A stretch of DNA of 64,000 nt from Tyzzerella sp. An114 (GCF_002161055.1 NZ_NFLT01000003.1:62001-126000), one strand, 5' to 3'; counted from the stretch's first letter, positions 35,504-44,344 are shown. Notes: generated from the letters alone by a model not told the origin. Made by a program: numbers and translations.

Positions 35504-36469
35504 ATGTATGATAGAATACTTAGCGGTATAATGGGTTTATGTATAGGTGATGCTGTTGGTGTTCCTGTGGAGTTTAAGAACAGAAAACTTTTAAAAAATG
35601 ACCCTGTAACAGATATGCGCTCTTATGGAACCCACAGTCAACCAAAAGGCACATGGTCTGATGACACTACAATGACTTTATGCCTTGCTGATAGTATTGG
35701 AGATATAGGTACTATTGATTTAAAAGACATTATGGATAGATTTGTACTTTGGGTAGAAAAAGGGGAATACACTGCTTATGATGAAGTTTTTGATATAGGA
35801 GTTGCCACAAGAAATGCAATTTTTAGATATTTAGATGGAAGCTCTCCTATTAATTGTGGTGGTAAAAATGAATATGATAATGGAAATGGAAGTCTTATGA
35901 GAATTCTTCCTTTGGCATTTTACATATATAAGAAATATGGAAATGACTTTTTTAAAAACGAATGGGCAGTAAAAGAAATTCACAATGTTTCTTCTTTAAC
36001 TCATAATCACCCTAGAAGTAAAATTTCATGTGGCATATATATTTCTGTGGCTGTAAGTTTGATAAGTAATAAAAGTATTGATAATATTCAAAATGCTATT
36101 AATAATGCTTTTGAATGGTATGAAAATAATGGTCATTTTTCAGATGAACTTGTTCATTTTAAAAGGCTGCATGATTTAGAAAGTTTTAAAAATCTATCTG
36201 AAGATAATATATCTAGTAGTGGTTATACAGTACATACTTTAGAAGCTTCATTATGGTGTCTTATGAACAGTAACAGTTATGAGGAAGCTGTTTTAAAGGC
36301 TGTAAATTTGGGAGATGATACAGACACAACAGGTGCTGTCACAGGAGGACTTGCAGGAATATTATATGGATATGATACTTTTCCAAAGGATTGGGTTGAA
36401 AGTATTCCAAAAAGTCAATGGATTAAAAATATATGTGTTAAATTTAATAATAGCATTATGTATGTTTGA
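35504..36469 (+). CDS. ADP-ribosylglycohydrolase family protein
   Basis: A 321-residue all-helical ARH-fold hydrolase. Motifs include SGIMGLCIGDAVGVPVEF, the metal-binding GTWSDDTTMTLCLADS and NLGDDTDTTGAVTGGLAG, which ligate the dinuclear magnesium site. Relatives remove ADP-ribose from proteins (such as DraG) or hydrolyse related N-glycosidic bonds. No ADP-ribosyltransferase or nitrogenase gene is near, so the substrate is open. The ATG at 35504 has GGGGGG just upstream; a GTG inside that run is rejected. Its codon use is as AT-rich as its neighbours. Confidence 0.92.
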   Translation: MYDRILSGIMGLCIGDAVGVPVEFKNRKLLKNDPVTDMRSYGTHSQPKGTWSDDTTMTLCLADSIGDIGTIDLKDIMDRFVLWVEKGEYTAYDEVFDIGVATRNAIFRYLDGSSPINCGGKNEYDNGNGSLMRILPLAFYIYKKYGNDFFKNEWAVKEIHNVSSLTHNHPRSKISCGIYISVAVSLISNKSIDNIQNAINNAFEWYENNGHFSDELVHFKRLHDLESFKNLSEDNISSSGYTVHTLEASLWCLMNSNSYEEAVLKAVNLGDDTDTTGAVTGGLAGILYGYDTFPKDWVESIPKSQWIKNICVKFNNSIMYV

Positions 36470-36474
36470 TATTT

Positions 36475-36508
36475 AAAACACACCTTTTTAGGTGTGTTTT
36501 ATTTTTTT
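36475..36508 (+). terminator. Terminator before spoVAC
   Basis: The stem AAAACACACC/GGTGTGTTTT with a T-rich loop is followed by a long T run. Confidence 0.88.
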
Positions 36509-36558
36509 GAATAAAATCATTTTAAAAACAAAATATTAATTGAAAGGAGGTTTTATAT

Positions 36559-37020
36559 ATGATAAACAGTGAAAAAGAAAAACAAAAATATAATGATATG
36601 GTTGCCAATATGGCTCCTAAAAGTCCCATATTTACAAATTGTTTAAAGGCTTTTGTGTCAGGTGGTCTTATATGTGTATTGGGACAGGCAATAAATAATA
36701 CAGCAAAATTTTATGGTTTAAACGCTGATAATGCTTCTCTTGTAACATCAATAATATTGATATTTATATCAGCACTACTTACAGGATTAGGTGTTTATGG
36801 AAAACTGGGAAAGTTTTGTGGAGCTGGAACAATAGTACCTATAACAGGTTTTGCAAACTCTGTTGTATCTCCTGCAATAGAATTTAAAAAAGAAGGTATG
36901 ATTTTTGGTTTAGGCTCAAAAATGTTTGTTATTGCAGGTCCTGTAATTATATATGGGGTTCTTGCGTCAATGGTAGTTGGAATTTTTTATTATTTATTTG
37001 GGCAGGTGAATTTATTATGA
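36559..37020 (+). CDS. spoVAC: Stage V sporulation protein AC
   Basis: A 153-residue membrane protein with four transmembrane segments. The signatures are MVANMAPKSPIFTNCLKAFVSGGLICVLGQAI, GVYGKLGKFCGAGTIVPITGFANSVVSPAIEFKKEGMIFGLG and SKMFVIAGPVIIYG. SpoVAC acts in the spore inner membrane in dipicolinate transport and has been described as a mechanosensitive channel. AAAGGAGG precedes the ATG. Its stop overlaps spoVAD. The upstream 50 bases are AT-rich and no convincing forespore sigma promoter could be fixed by eye. Confidence 0.97.
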   Translation: MINSEKEKQKYNDMVANMAPKSPIFTNCLKAFVSGGLICVLGQAINNTAKFYGLNADNASLVTSIILIFISALLTGLGVYGKLGKFCGAGTIVPITGFANSVVSPAIEFKKEGMIFGLGSKMFVIAGPVIIYGVLASMVVGIFYYLFGQVNLL

Positions 37021-38039
37021 TGCATTTGACTAAACAGATTGGAAAACAGACAATAAAATTTCAAAATCCCCCTATAATAACAGCAACATCATCAATGGCA
37101 GGACCAAAGGAGGGAGAAGGTCCTCTTAAAGATTATTTTGATATTATATGTGATGATATATTGAATGGTTGTGAAAGCTGGGAGAAAGCTGAAAGTCAAT
37201 ATGTACATGATAATATTAAAAATTTATGTGAAAAAACAAAAACAAAGTTTGAAGATGTTGATTATATAATATCAGGAGACCTTTTAAATCAAGATACAGC
37301 TACAATATTTGGTATACGTGATTTTGGTATACCTTATATGGGTGTTTTCGGTGCTTGTTCAACAATGGGAGAGTCTATTGGTCTAGGCTCTATACTTGTA
37401 GACGGAGGTTTTGCTAAAAAAGTAATAGCTTCAGCATCAAGTCATTTCTGTTCTGCTGAAAAGCAATTTAGATTTCCTTTGGATTTGGGAACACAGAGAC
37501 CGCCAACATCAACATGGACTGTAACAGGAGATGGTGCTGTTATAATAGAAAAAGAGGGAAAAGGCCCTAAAGTAACATTTTTGACAACAGGGAAAATTAT
37601 TGATATGGGAGTGAAAGATGCTAATAATATGGGTGCTGTAATGGCTCCTGCGGCAGTTGAAACAATGACAGCTCATTTTAGAGATACAGGAAGAAGTCCT
37701 GATTATTATGATGTTATTGCAACAGGTGATTTAGGATATTTGGGAAAAGATATTGTATTGGAACTTATGGCGTATAGAGGCTACAATATTAAAAATAATT
37801 ATACAGATTGTGGAATTGAAATATTTGACAGAGAAAAACAAGACACCCATTGTGGTGGAAGTGGATGTGCCTGTTCAGCAGTAACATTTTGTGGTTATTA
37901 CTATAAAAAACTTATTAATAAAGAAATAAATAAAATGCTTTTTATACCAACAGGTGCTCTTATGAGTACAACATCATCACAGCAAGGGGAGAGTATACCA
38001 GCAATAGCCCATGCTGTGGCAATAGAGAATATGGAGTGA
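37017..38039 (+). CDS. spoVAD: Stage V sporulation protein AD
   Basis: A 340-residue thiolase-fold protein that binds dipicolinic acid in the forespore. Recognised stretches are PPIITATSSMAGPKEGEGPLKDYFD, YIISGDLLNQDTATIFGIRDFGIPYMGVFGACSTMGESI, AIASSHFCSAEKQFRFPL-like (here ASASSHFCSAEKQFRFPL), QRPPTSTWTVTGDGA and the C-terminal IPTGALMSTTSSQQGESIPAIAHAV. The ATG overlaps the spoVAC stop by four bases, indicating coupled translation, and spoVAE follows after seven bases. Confidence 0.97.
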   Translation: MMHLTKQIGKQTIKFQNPPIITATSSMAGPKEGEGPLKDYFDIICDDILNGCESWEKAESQYVHDNIKNLCEKTKTKFEDVDYIISGDLLNQDTATIFGIRDFGIPYMGVFGACSTMGESIGLGSILVDGGFAKKVIASASSHFCSAEKQFRFPLDLGTQRPPTSTWTVTGDGAVIIEKEGKGPKVTFLTTGKIIDMGVKDANNMGAVMAPAAVETMTAHFRDTGRSPDYYDVIATGDLGYLGKDIVLELMAYRGYNIKNNYTDCGIEIFDREKQDTHCGGSGCACSAVTFCGYYYKKLINKEINKMLFIPTGALMSTTSSQQGESIPAIAHAVAIENME

Positions 38040-38046
38040 TTTATTT

Positions 38047-38400
38047 ATGGAATATTTAAAAGCTTTTATTGTTGGAGGAATTATATGTGTTATAGGTCAA
38101 ATTTTGATTGATAGAACAAAACTTATGTCAGGAAGAATACTTGTAATGTTTGTAATTTTAGGTTGTATATTGGGAGGACTTGGAATTTATGAATATATTG
38201 CAGATTTTGGAGGAGCAGGGGCAACTGTGCCTTTAACAGGTTTTGGATATAATCTTTCAAAAGGTGTTATTAAGGAAATTGACCAAAATGGTTTTCTTGG
38301 AATATTTACAGGAGGGCTTAAAGCCTCAGCGGGAGGAATAAGTGCGGCTTTACTTTTTGCATTCTTAGCATCTTTAGTTTTTGAGCCTAAAGAAAAATAA
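38047..38400 (+). CDS. spoVAE: Stage V sporulation protein AE
   Basis: A 117-residue membrane protein equivalent to SpoVAEb. MEYLKAFIVGGIICVIGQILIDRTKLMSGRILVMFVILG and YEYIADFGGAGATVPLTGFGYNLSKGV parallel SpoVAC, reflecting the common origin of these two membrane subunits. The third transmembrane segment ends the protein. It is the last gene of spoVAC-AD-AE here; spoVAF and spoVAEa are not present. Confidence 0.96.
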   Translation: MEYLKAFIVGGIICVIGQILIDRTKLMSGRILVMFVILGCILGGLGIYEYIADFGGAGATVPLTGFGYNLSKGVIKEIDQNGFLGIFTGGLKASAGGISAALLFAFLASLVFEPKEK

Positions 38401-38413
38401 TATTATTTAGTTG

Positions 38414-38442
38414 TTGACAATCATTCTTATTTATGATATAGT
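38414..38442 (+). promoter_or_regulatory. Promoter of the rubrerythrin gene
   Basis: Consensus -35 TTGACA (38414-38419) and -10 TATAGT (38437-38442) are separated by 17 bases. Confidence 0.75.
38415..38429. promoter_or_regulatory. PerR/Fur-like box at the rubrerythrin promoter
   Basis: TGACAATCATTCTTA agrees with the 7-1-7 PerR/Fur pattern TTATAATNATTATAA at 10 of 14 defined positions and overlaps the -35 element. Outer arms TTGTTGA (38411-38417) and TCAACAA (38447-38453) also form an inverted repeat around the promoter. Peroxide-dependent repression of rubrerythrin by PerR is known in Clostridium; applying it here is inference. Confidence 0.4.
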
Positions 38443-38490
38443 AATATCAACAAATAAATAAAAACTATATTATATAAAGGAGGATTTACA

Positions 38491-39030
38491 ATGAAAGAAT
38501 TAAAAGGCACAAAAACAGAGGCTAACCTTATGGCAGCATTTGCTGGGGAATCACAGGCAAGAAATAAATATACTTATTATGCTTCAAAAGCAAGAAAAGA
38601 AGGATATGTTCAGATTGCTCAGCTTTTTGAAGAAACTGCAAACAATGAAAAAGAACACGCTAAAATATGGTTTAAACTCCTTCATGATGGTATAGGAACT
38701 ACTCTTGAAAATCTTGAAGATGCAGCAGCTGGCGAAAATTACGAGTGGACAGATATGTATGCTACTTTTGCAAAAGAAGCTAAAGAAGAAGGCTTTGACA
38801 AGATTGCTTATCTTTTTGAGGCAGTTGGAGAAATCGAGAAAGAGCATGAAGCAAGATATAGAAAATTAGCTGGAAATATTGAAGAAGGTATTGTATTCTC
38901 AAGAGAAGGAGATACAATTTGGCAGTGCTCAAACTGTGGACATATTCATATAGGTAAAAAAGCTCCTGAAGTTTGTCCTGTATGTGACCACCCACAGGCT
39001 TACTTCCTCATTAAATCAGAAAACTATTAA
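38491..39030 (+). CDS. rbr: Rubrerythrin
   Basis: A 179-residue rubrerythrin. The four-helix diiron domain contains [37 protein letters not shown] and [12 protein letters not shown], supplying the Glu/His ligands. The C-terminal rubredoxin-like domain has [10 protein letters not shown] and [11 protein letters not shown], whose four cysteines bind one iron. It reduces hydrogen peroxide in the cytoplasm of anaerobes. AAAGGAGG precedes the ATG. A strong promoter with a PerR-like box suggests oxidative induction. Confidence 0.97.
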   Translation: MKELKGTKTEANLMAAFAGESQARNKYTYYASKARKEGYVQIAQLFEETANNEKEHAKIWFKLLHDGIGTTLENLEDAAAGENYEWTDMYATFAKEAKEEGFDKIAYLFEAVGEIEKEHEARYRKLAGNIEEGIVFSREGDTIWQCSNCGHIHIGKKAPEVCPVCDHPQAYFLIKSENY

Positions 39031-39042
39031 TTATAAATATTT

Positions 39043-39076
39043 AAGGTGCGGTTAAATCCGCACCTTTTTGTTTTTA
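39043..39076 (+). terminator. Terminator after rubrerythrin
   Basis: The stem AAGGTGCGG/CCGCACCTT with an AT loop is followed by a T-rich tract. Confidence 0.92.
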
Positions 39077-39152
39077 AAAATATGGTGAAAAATATTTAAA
39101 GAGATAGTATAATATATGATAATATTAAAATAAAAAGGTGGAAATATAATAT

Positions 39153-40244
39153 ATGGATAAAAAAACAGTAGTTGTAGGTATGTCTGGCGGTGTTGATAGT
39201 TCTGTTGCTGCATATTTACTTAAAGAACAAGGCTATAACGTTATTGGTGTAACAATGCAGATATGGCAGGATGAAAACAGATGTGACATAGAAGAAAACG
39301 GTGGATGTTGTGGACTTTCTGCTGTTGATGATGCAAGAAGAATTGCTTTTAAACTTGATATACCTTATTATGTAATGAATTTTAAGAGAGAGTTTAAAGA
39401 AAATGTTATAGATTATTTTGTTGACGAGTATAAAAGAGGTCACACTCCAAATCCTTGTATAGCTTGTAACAGATATGTTAAATGGGAGTCTCTTTTAAGA
39501 CGTTCAAAGGAGATTGGAGCAGACTATATTGCAACAGGTCATTATGCAAGAATTGAAAAACACCCTGTTACTGGAAGATATGCATTAAAACTTTCTGCAA
39601 CTTCACAAAAAGACCAAACATATGCCCTTTATAATCTCACTCAAGAACAGCTTAAATCAACTCTTATGCCTGTTGGGGAATACACAAAAGATGAAATAAG
39701 AGAGATTGCATCAAAAATAGATAATTTTGTGTCTAAGAAAAAAGATAGTCAGGAGATATGTTTCATACCTGATAATGATTACGGAAACTTTATTGAAAAA
39801 GAATATGGTTTCAAAGCTAAAAAAGGAAATTTTGTTGACACAGATGGAAATATACTTGGAAAACATAGAGGCATAATATATTATACAGTAGGTCAGAGAA
39901 AAGGACTTGGTGTATCTTTTGGAAAACCTATGTATGTATATGAAATAAGACCAGAGACAAACGAAGTTGTTCTCTGTGAAAATGACGCTCTTTTCCATAA
40001 AAGACTTTATGCTGATAATATAAATCTTATGGCAGTTCCTGAAATCAAAGGAGATATGCGTTTTATGGCAAAAATAAGATATAGCCATAAAAAAGCACCT
40101 TGTACAGTTAGAATGATAGATGAAAATGTTATGGAATGTGTATTTGATGAGCCACAAAGAGCCATAACTCCGGGACAGGCTGTTGTTTTATATGATGGTG
40201 ATTATGTTGCTGGTGGTGGTACAATAATTTCTTCAAAAGAATAA
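39153..40244 (+). CDS. mnmA: tRNA-specific 2-thiouridylase
   Basis: A 363-residue enzyme that thiolates U34 of tRNA-Lys, -Glu and -Gln. The PP-loop SGGVDSSVAAYLL starts at residue 11. The catalytic cysteines are C102 (TPNPCIACNRYVKW) and C203 (SQEICFIPDNDY). The central TGHYARI and the C-terminal beta-barrel domain with YYTVGQRKGLGV and ITPGQAVVLYDGD are all in place. The first cysteine matches the E. coli numbering exactly. It is a single-gene unit between terminators. Confidence 0.97.
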   Translation: MDKKTVVVGMSGGVDSSVAAYLLKEQGYNVIGVTMQIWQDENRCDIEENGGCCGLSAVDDARRIAFKLDIPYYVMNFKREFKENVIDYFVDEYKRGHTPNPCIACNRYVKWESLLRRSKEIGADYIATGHYARIEKHPVTGRYALKLSATSQKDQTYALYNLTQEQLKSTLMPVGEYTKDEIREIASKIDNFVSKKKDSQEICFIPDNDYGNFIEKEYGFKAKKGNFVDTDGNILGKHRGIIYYTVGQRKGLGVSFGKPMYVYEIRPETNEVVLCENDALFHKRLYADNINLMAVPEIKGDMRFMAKIRYSHKKAPCTVRMIDENVMECVFDEPQRAITPGQAVVLYDGDYVAGGGTIISSKE

Positions 40245-40272
40245 ATATTGTTGATAAAATTTATTATAGGTG

Positions 40273-40296
40273 ATACAATATTATTGTATTTTTTAT
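40273..40296 (+). terminator. Weak hairpin after mnmA
   Basis: A six-base AU-only stem ATACAA/TTGTAT is followed by a T run. It is weak alone, and a stronger hairpin follows about 30 bases later. Confidence 0.45.
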
Positions 40297-40317
40297 TAAA
40301 CAATAATTTGATTGTTT

Positions 40318-40346
40318 TAACACTTGCATTTTTGCAAGTGTTTTTA
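40318..40346 (+). terminator. Terminator after mnmA
   Basis: The stem AACACTTGCA/TGCAAGTGTT with a TTTT loop is followed by a T run. From here to 40509 the sequence is very AT-rich and shows no gene. Confidence 0.85.
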
Positions 40347-40509
40347 TTTGTCTTAAATATAATATATGTTATGGAATTTTATATATAAAATCAAATACTT
40401 AATTTTAAATATGATATATAATATTTTAAAAGTAAATATTATAATTGTATAAATTTTATATTTAATAATTGTATATTAATCCAAAAATATAATAAAGTTA
40501 TAAAATCCA

Positions 40510-40538
40510 TTGACATTTTAACGTAGCAGATATATATT
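40510..40538 (+). promoter_or_regulatory. Promoter of the TRAP transporter operon
   Basis: -35 TTGACA (40510-40515) and -10 TATATT (40533-40538) are separated by 17 bases. An AACGTAG half-site lies in the spacer (40520-40526). Confidence 0.7.
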
Positions 40539-40549
40539 ATAGATACATC

Positions 40550-40571
40550 CTACGTTGAATGTTTAACGTAG
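40550..40571. promoter_or_regulatory. Operator-like inverted repeat before dctP
   Basis: CTACGTT (40550-40556) and AACGTAG (40565-40571) form a perfect seven-base inverted repeat with eight bases between. A third copy, AACGTAG, is inside the promoter at 40520-40526. The repeat starts about six bases after the predicted transcription start. The GntR-family gene at the end of this cluster (47374) is the likeliest binder; this is inference. Confidence 0.55.
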
Positions 40572-40609
40572 ACTGAAACGATTTATAAATTAATTTAGGA
40601 GGTATAGTG

Positions 40610-41635
40610 ATGAAGAAAAAAATTATGTCAATATTGGTAATTGCAACATTGGCAATATCTGCATTTACAGGATGCGGAAGCAGTTCTTCAAATGAAACAA
40701 GTAGCAATTCAGAGTATCAAAAGATTGAGCTTATAATGGCTGTAAACGGAACAGATATTCAGATTGATACTCTTGTAGGAGAGAAATTTGCAGAGCTTGT
40801 TAGTGAAGCATCAGGAGGAAATGTTGAGATTGTAGTATTTCCAAATGACCAGCTTGCTGGAGGAAATGCGACAAAGGGTATAGAAATGATTTCGGATGGT
40901 TCTGTTGACCTTGCAGCTTATGCAAGTAGTGTTATGTCTGTACTTGATGAAAACCTTCTTATAGGTACTATACCTTGGTCTTATAACAATTATGAGGAAG
41001 CAAAATATGCCATAGATAATGGCGGTGGAGATTATTACGCAAAACTTCTTGAAAATCACAATATTACATATTTAGGTTCATTCCATAATGGATTTAGACA
41101 GCTTACAAACAGTAAACATGCTGTAAAAACTCCTGAAGATGTTAAGGGACTTAAAATAAGAGTTCCAGGAGGAGAAGTTTACAGAGGAGTATTTAATGCT
41201 TTTGGTGCTGACCCAGTAGCTATGAGCTGGAGTGAAGTTTTCACAGCTATACAGCAGGGAACACTTGACGGACAGGAAAATGGTGTAAGTATCACAAACA
41301 CAGCTAAAATGTATGAAGTGCAAGATTATATGACAATGTGGAATTATACATACGAAAATGACCTTCTTGTAGCAAATACAACAGTTTGGAACGCTCTTGA
41401 ACCAAAGACACAGGAACTTCTTCAAGAAAAAGCTCTTGAGGCTTGTGAATGGGGTAGAAATCACCTTGAGGAAGAAGAAGAAATGACTCTTGATAAATTT
41501 GAAGAACTTGGAATGCAGGTTACAAGACTTTCTGATGAAGAACTTGTTCCTTTCAAAGAAACAGTTGCAGATTTAAGAAAAGAGCTCATGGCTAAATATG
41601 GAGAGGAAGCTTGTGAGGCGTTCAAGATTAAATAA
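40610..41635 (+). CDS. TRAP transporter solute-binding lipoprotein DctP
   Basis: A 341-residue binding protein anchored as a lipoprotein (AISAFTGCGSSSS, cysteine near residue 21). The DctP-family core is present: IQIDTLVGEKFAELVSEASGGNVEIVVFPNDQLAG, then YEEAKYAIDNG and DVKGLKIRVPGGEVYRGVFNAFGADPVAMSWSEVFTAIQQGTLDGQEN, with the conserved arginine (KIRVP) that binds the carboxylate of acidic ligands. It delivers substrate to DctQM. The ATG at 40610 follows TAGGAGG. The ligand is unknown; most DctP proteins bind organic acids or sugar acids. Confidence 0.95.
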   Translation: MKKKIMSILVIATLAISAFTGCGSSSSNETSSNSEYQKIELIMAVNGTDIQIDTLVGEKFAELVSEASGGNVEIVVFPNDQLAGGNATKGIEMISDGSVDLAAYASSVMSVLDENLLIGTIPWSYNNYEEAKYAIDNGGGDYYAKLLENHNITYLGSFHNGFRQLTNSKHAVKTPEDVKGLKIRVPGGEVYRGVFNAFGADPVAMSWSEVFTAIQQGTLDGQENGVSITNTAKMYEVQDYMTMWNYTYENDLLVANTTVWNALEPKTQELLQEKALEACEWGRNHLEEEEEMTLDKFEELGMQVTRLSDEELVPFKETVADLRKELMAKYGEEACEAFKIK

Positions 41636-41661
41636 ATAAAAAAGAAGGGGTGTGTAGTACA

Positions 41662-42150
41662 TTGAAAAAGATTTTAGATAATATCGAAGAAGTTTTATGT
41701 GCTATTTGTTTGAGCATTATGACAATAATAACATTTATAAATGTTATTGCAAGATACGTTTTAAGTGCTTCTTTATCATTTACAGATGAGATTACAACAT
41801 ATTTATTTGTACTTTTAAGTCTTCTTGGTTCTGCAATCGCTGCAAAAAGAGGAGCTCACTTAGGACTTACAGTTATTCTTGACGTTGTAAATCCTTTTGT
41901 ACAAAAAGTTTTAAAAATAATAGGATATGTATTTGCTGTTATATTCAGTGGTACAGTTTGTTATTACGGAATATTTATGGTACAGAGACAGTTTGCAAGA
42001 GGTCAGGTTACAGCCGGTATGCAGTGGCCTGAATGGATATTCGGAGCATTTGTACCTATTGGAGCATTTTTCCTTACAGTAAGATTTATTCAGGTTTTAA
42101 TTAAAGAAATAAAGAGTAACGGGGAAGAAGATAAGAAGGAGGTATTATAA
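41662..42150 (+). CDS. TRAP transporter small permease DctQ
   Basis: About 162 residues with four transmembrane segments. EEVLCAICLSIMTIITFINVIARYVLSASLSFTDEITTYLFVLLSLLGSAIAAKRGAHLG is the characteristic DctQ stretch, with the FTDE and GAHLG motifs. It joins the DctM permease in sodium-driven uptake. TTG at 41662 is the likely start, nine bases after AAGGGGTG; a GTG at 41650 lies inside that site. It overlaps neither neighbour, lying 26 bases after dctP and 3 before dctM. Confidence 0.93.
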   Translation: MKKILDNIEEVLCAICLSIMTIITFINVIARYVLSASLSFTDEITTYLFVLLSLLGSAIAAKRGAHLGLTVILDVVNPFVQKVLKIIGYVFAVIFSGTVCYYGIFMVQRQFARGQVTAGMQWPEWIFGAFVPIGAFFLTVRFIQVLIKEIKSNGEEDKKEVL

Positions 42151-42153
42151 TTT

Positions 42154-43437
42154 ATGGTTTCTGCATTTTTGTTCATATCCTTTGCGGTACTGCTCTTAAT
42201 AGGAACTCCTATTGCAATATGTCTTGGTATTTCCAGTATGGGTGCTATGATTATTCAGGGAACTGGTAGACCAATAAGTATTATACTTGGTGCTTTACCA
42301 CAGCTTGTTTCAGCATCAACAAGTAAATTCGTTCTCTTGGCAATACCTTTCTTTATACTTGGCGGTAATATAATGGAAAAAGCCGGAATATCACAAAAAC
42401 TTATAGACCTTGCTCAGGCTTGTGTTGGTCATCTTAAAGGTGGCGTTGCTATGGTTTGTGTTATCGTTGCTTGTTTCTTCGCTGCTATATCAGGTTCAGG
42501 TCCTGCAACAGTTGCAGCTTTAGGACTTATACTTATACCAGCTATGGTTAAGGTAGGATATTCTCCAGCATTCTCAGCAGCTCTTATGTCAGCAGCAGGA
42601 GCTATCGGAGTTATCATCCCTCCTTCAATAACATTCGTTGTTTATGGTTCAATATCAGATACATCAATCGGTACACTCTTTATTGCAGGTGTTCTTCCTG
42701 GTCTTTTAATGGGTCTTGCCCTTGTAATAACAGCTTTATATGTTGGAGGAAAGAGTGACCTTAAATTACTTCCTAAAGCATCAGGAAAACAGAGATGGAA
42801 AGCATTTAAAGATGCATTTTGGGGACTTTTAATGCCAGTAATAATACTTGGTGGTATATATGGTGGTATATTCACACCAACAGAAGCAGCTGCAGTTTCA
42901 GCAGTATATGGATTATTTGTAGGTGTATTTATATATAAAACAGTTAAAATAAAAGAATTTTATGATATCCTTGTTGATTCGGCATCAACAACTGCAACAG
43001 TTATGCTCATAACAGCTGCTGCCAGTGTTTTTGCATATATACTTACAAGAGCGAGAATTGACGTGGCGATAAATGAAGCGTTAATAAATGTAACCGGCGG
43101 AAGTACAATATTATTCTTCATAATAGTAAATGTAATACTTCTTATCGCAGGCTGTTTCCTTGATTCAACATCAGCGCTTTATATATTTGTTCCGCTCTTC
43201 GTTCCGGTTGCACAGAGTCTTGGAATAGACCTTGTTCACCTTGGAGTTGTAATGATAGTAAACCTTGCTATCGGCCTTGTAACTCCTCCTGTTGGAGTTA
43301 ACCTTTATGTTGCCTGCGGTATAGCTAAGTGTAGCTTGAAGGAGATTTCTGTCGCTGTTGTTCCCCTTATTATAGCATCACTGATAGTGCTCCTTCTCGT
43401 TACATACATCCCAGCAATATCATTAATATTTGTGTAA
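42154..43437 (+). CDS. TRAP transporter large permease DctM
   Basis: A 427-residue polytopic permease with about 12 segments. Typical DctM elements are LLIGTPIAICLGISSMGAMI, KFVLLAIPFFILGGNIMEKAGIS, AISGSGPATVAALGLILIPAMVKVGYSPAFSAALMSAAGAIGVIIPPSI and GLVTPPVGVNLYVACGIA. It is the ion-coupled channel of the TRAP system in the cytoplasmic membrane. GGAGG lies eleven bases before the ATG. The 3' third uses noticeably more G+C-rich codons than the surroundings, possibly a conserved-gene effect. Confidence 0.95.
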   Translation: MVSAFLFISFAVLLLIGTPIAICLGISSMGAMIIQGTGRPISIILGALPQLVSASTSKFVLLAIPFFILGGNIMEKAGISQKLIDLAQACVGHLKGGVAMVCVIVACFFAAISGSGPATVAALGLILIPAMVKVGYSPAFSAALMSAAGAIGVIIPPSITFVVYGSISDTSIGTLFIAGVLPGLLMGLALVITALYVGGKSDLKLLPKASGKQRWKAFKDAFWGLLMPVIILGGIYGGIFTPTEAAAVSAVYGLFVGVFIYKTVKIKEFYDILVDSASTTATVMLITAAASVFAYILTRARIDVAINEALINVTGGSTILFFIIVNVILLIAGCFLDSTSALYIFVPLFVPVAQSLGIDLVHLGVVMIVNLAIGLVTPPVGVNLYVACGIAKCSLKEISVAVVPLIIASLIVLLLVTYIPAISLIFV

Positions 43438-43477
43438 AAATTTATTGTTAATTATATATTTAATGAGGTGAATTTAT

Positions 43478-44311
43478 ATGAAAAACATTAGTGTAAACGA
43501 ATTGAAAAACATTGCAACAGATTTAAGAAAAAAAGCAGTAACAATGATTTATGAAGCTCAGTCAGGTCATCCGGGCGGTTCATTATCAGCAGCAGATTTC
43601 GTTACAGCTTGTTATTTTAGAGAAATGAACATTGACCCTAAAAATCCTAAATGGGAAGACAGAGACAGATTTGTTTTATCAAAAGGTCATGTTTGCCCAA
43701 TACAGTATGCAGCTCTTGCAACATTAGGATATTTCCCACTTGATGTTCTTCATACTCTTAGACAGGAAGGCTCAATATTACAGGGACATCCTGATATGAA
43801 AAAATGCCCTGGTATTGATATTTCAACAGGTTCTTTAGGACAGGGACTTGCTTGTGCAGTAGGTATGGCAATATGTGCTAAAACTGATGAAAAAGATTAC
43901 AGAACATTTGTAGTTGTTGGAGACGGTGAAGCTCAGGAAGGTGAAATTTGGGAAGCTGCTCAGACAGCAAACAAATATAAACTTGATAACCTTATAGTTT
44001 TTGTTGACAATAACAATCTTCAGATTGACGGAACTTGTGATGAAGTTATGCCAAATATCGACCTTGGAAAGAAATTTGAAGCTTTCGGCTTTGAAAATTA
44101 TGAAATTGATGGAAATGATATGCAGCAGATAGTTGATACTCTTGACAAAATAAGAGAAGCTAAAAACGGAAAACCAAAATGTATATTTGCCCACACAATC
44201 AAAGGTAAAGGCGTTTCATACATGGAAAATGTTTGTTCATGGCATGGTGTTGCACCAAACAAAGATGAGTATGAACAGGCAATGAAAGAGCTTGACGCAC
44301 AGATGATTTAA
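43478..44311 (+). CDS. Transketolase, N-terminal subunit
   Basis: A 277-residue thiamine-diphosphate-binding half of a split transketolase. SGHPGGSLSAADFVTACYF, SKGHVCPIQYAALA, GHPDMKKCPGIDISTGSLGQGLACAVGMAI and GDGEAQEGEIWEAAQTANKYKLDNLIVFVDNNNLQIDG include the ThDP motif GDGE...N. The partner gene follows 33 bases later. Split transketolases are common in Firmicutes and archaea. It sits directly after the TRAP transporter, so it likely serves breakdown of the imported sugar or polyol. Confidence 0.95.
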   Translation: MKNISVNELKNIATDLRKKAVTMIYEAQSGHPGGSLSAADFVTACYFREMNIDPKNPKWEDRDRFVLSKGHVCPIQYAALATLGYFPLDVLHTLRQEGSILQGHPDMKKCPGIDISTGSLGQGLACAVGMAICAKTDEKDYRTFVVVGDGEAQEGEIWEAAQTANKYKLDNLIVFVDNNNLQIDGTCDEVMPNIDLGKKFEAFGFENYEIDGNDMQQIVDTLDKIREAKNGKPKCIFAHTIKGKGVSYMENVCSWHGVAPNKDEYEQAMKELDAQMI

Positions 44312-44344
44312 TCATTTTTTGATATAGAATAGGAGGATATGAAT

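Noticed and set aside
36509-36558. SigG-type promoter before spoVAC (GAATA and CAAAATA)
   Set aside because: The -10 part differs from CATNNTA at a key base and the region is so AT-rich that such matches are expected by chance.
39711-40157. A 148-codon minus-strand open frame
   Set aside because: It is antisense to mnmA, with a biased Phe/Ile/Ser/Tyr composition and no ribosome site.
40571-40587. Possible CcpA cre site near the TRAP promoter (TGAAACGATTT)
   Set aside because: The central CG is shifted by one base relative to the cre consensus and the second arm does not match.
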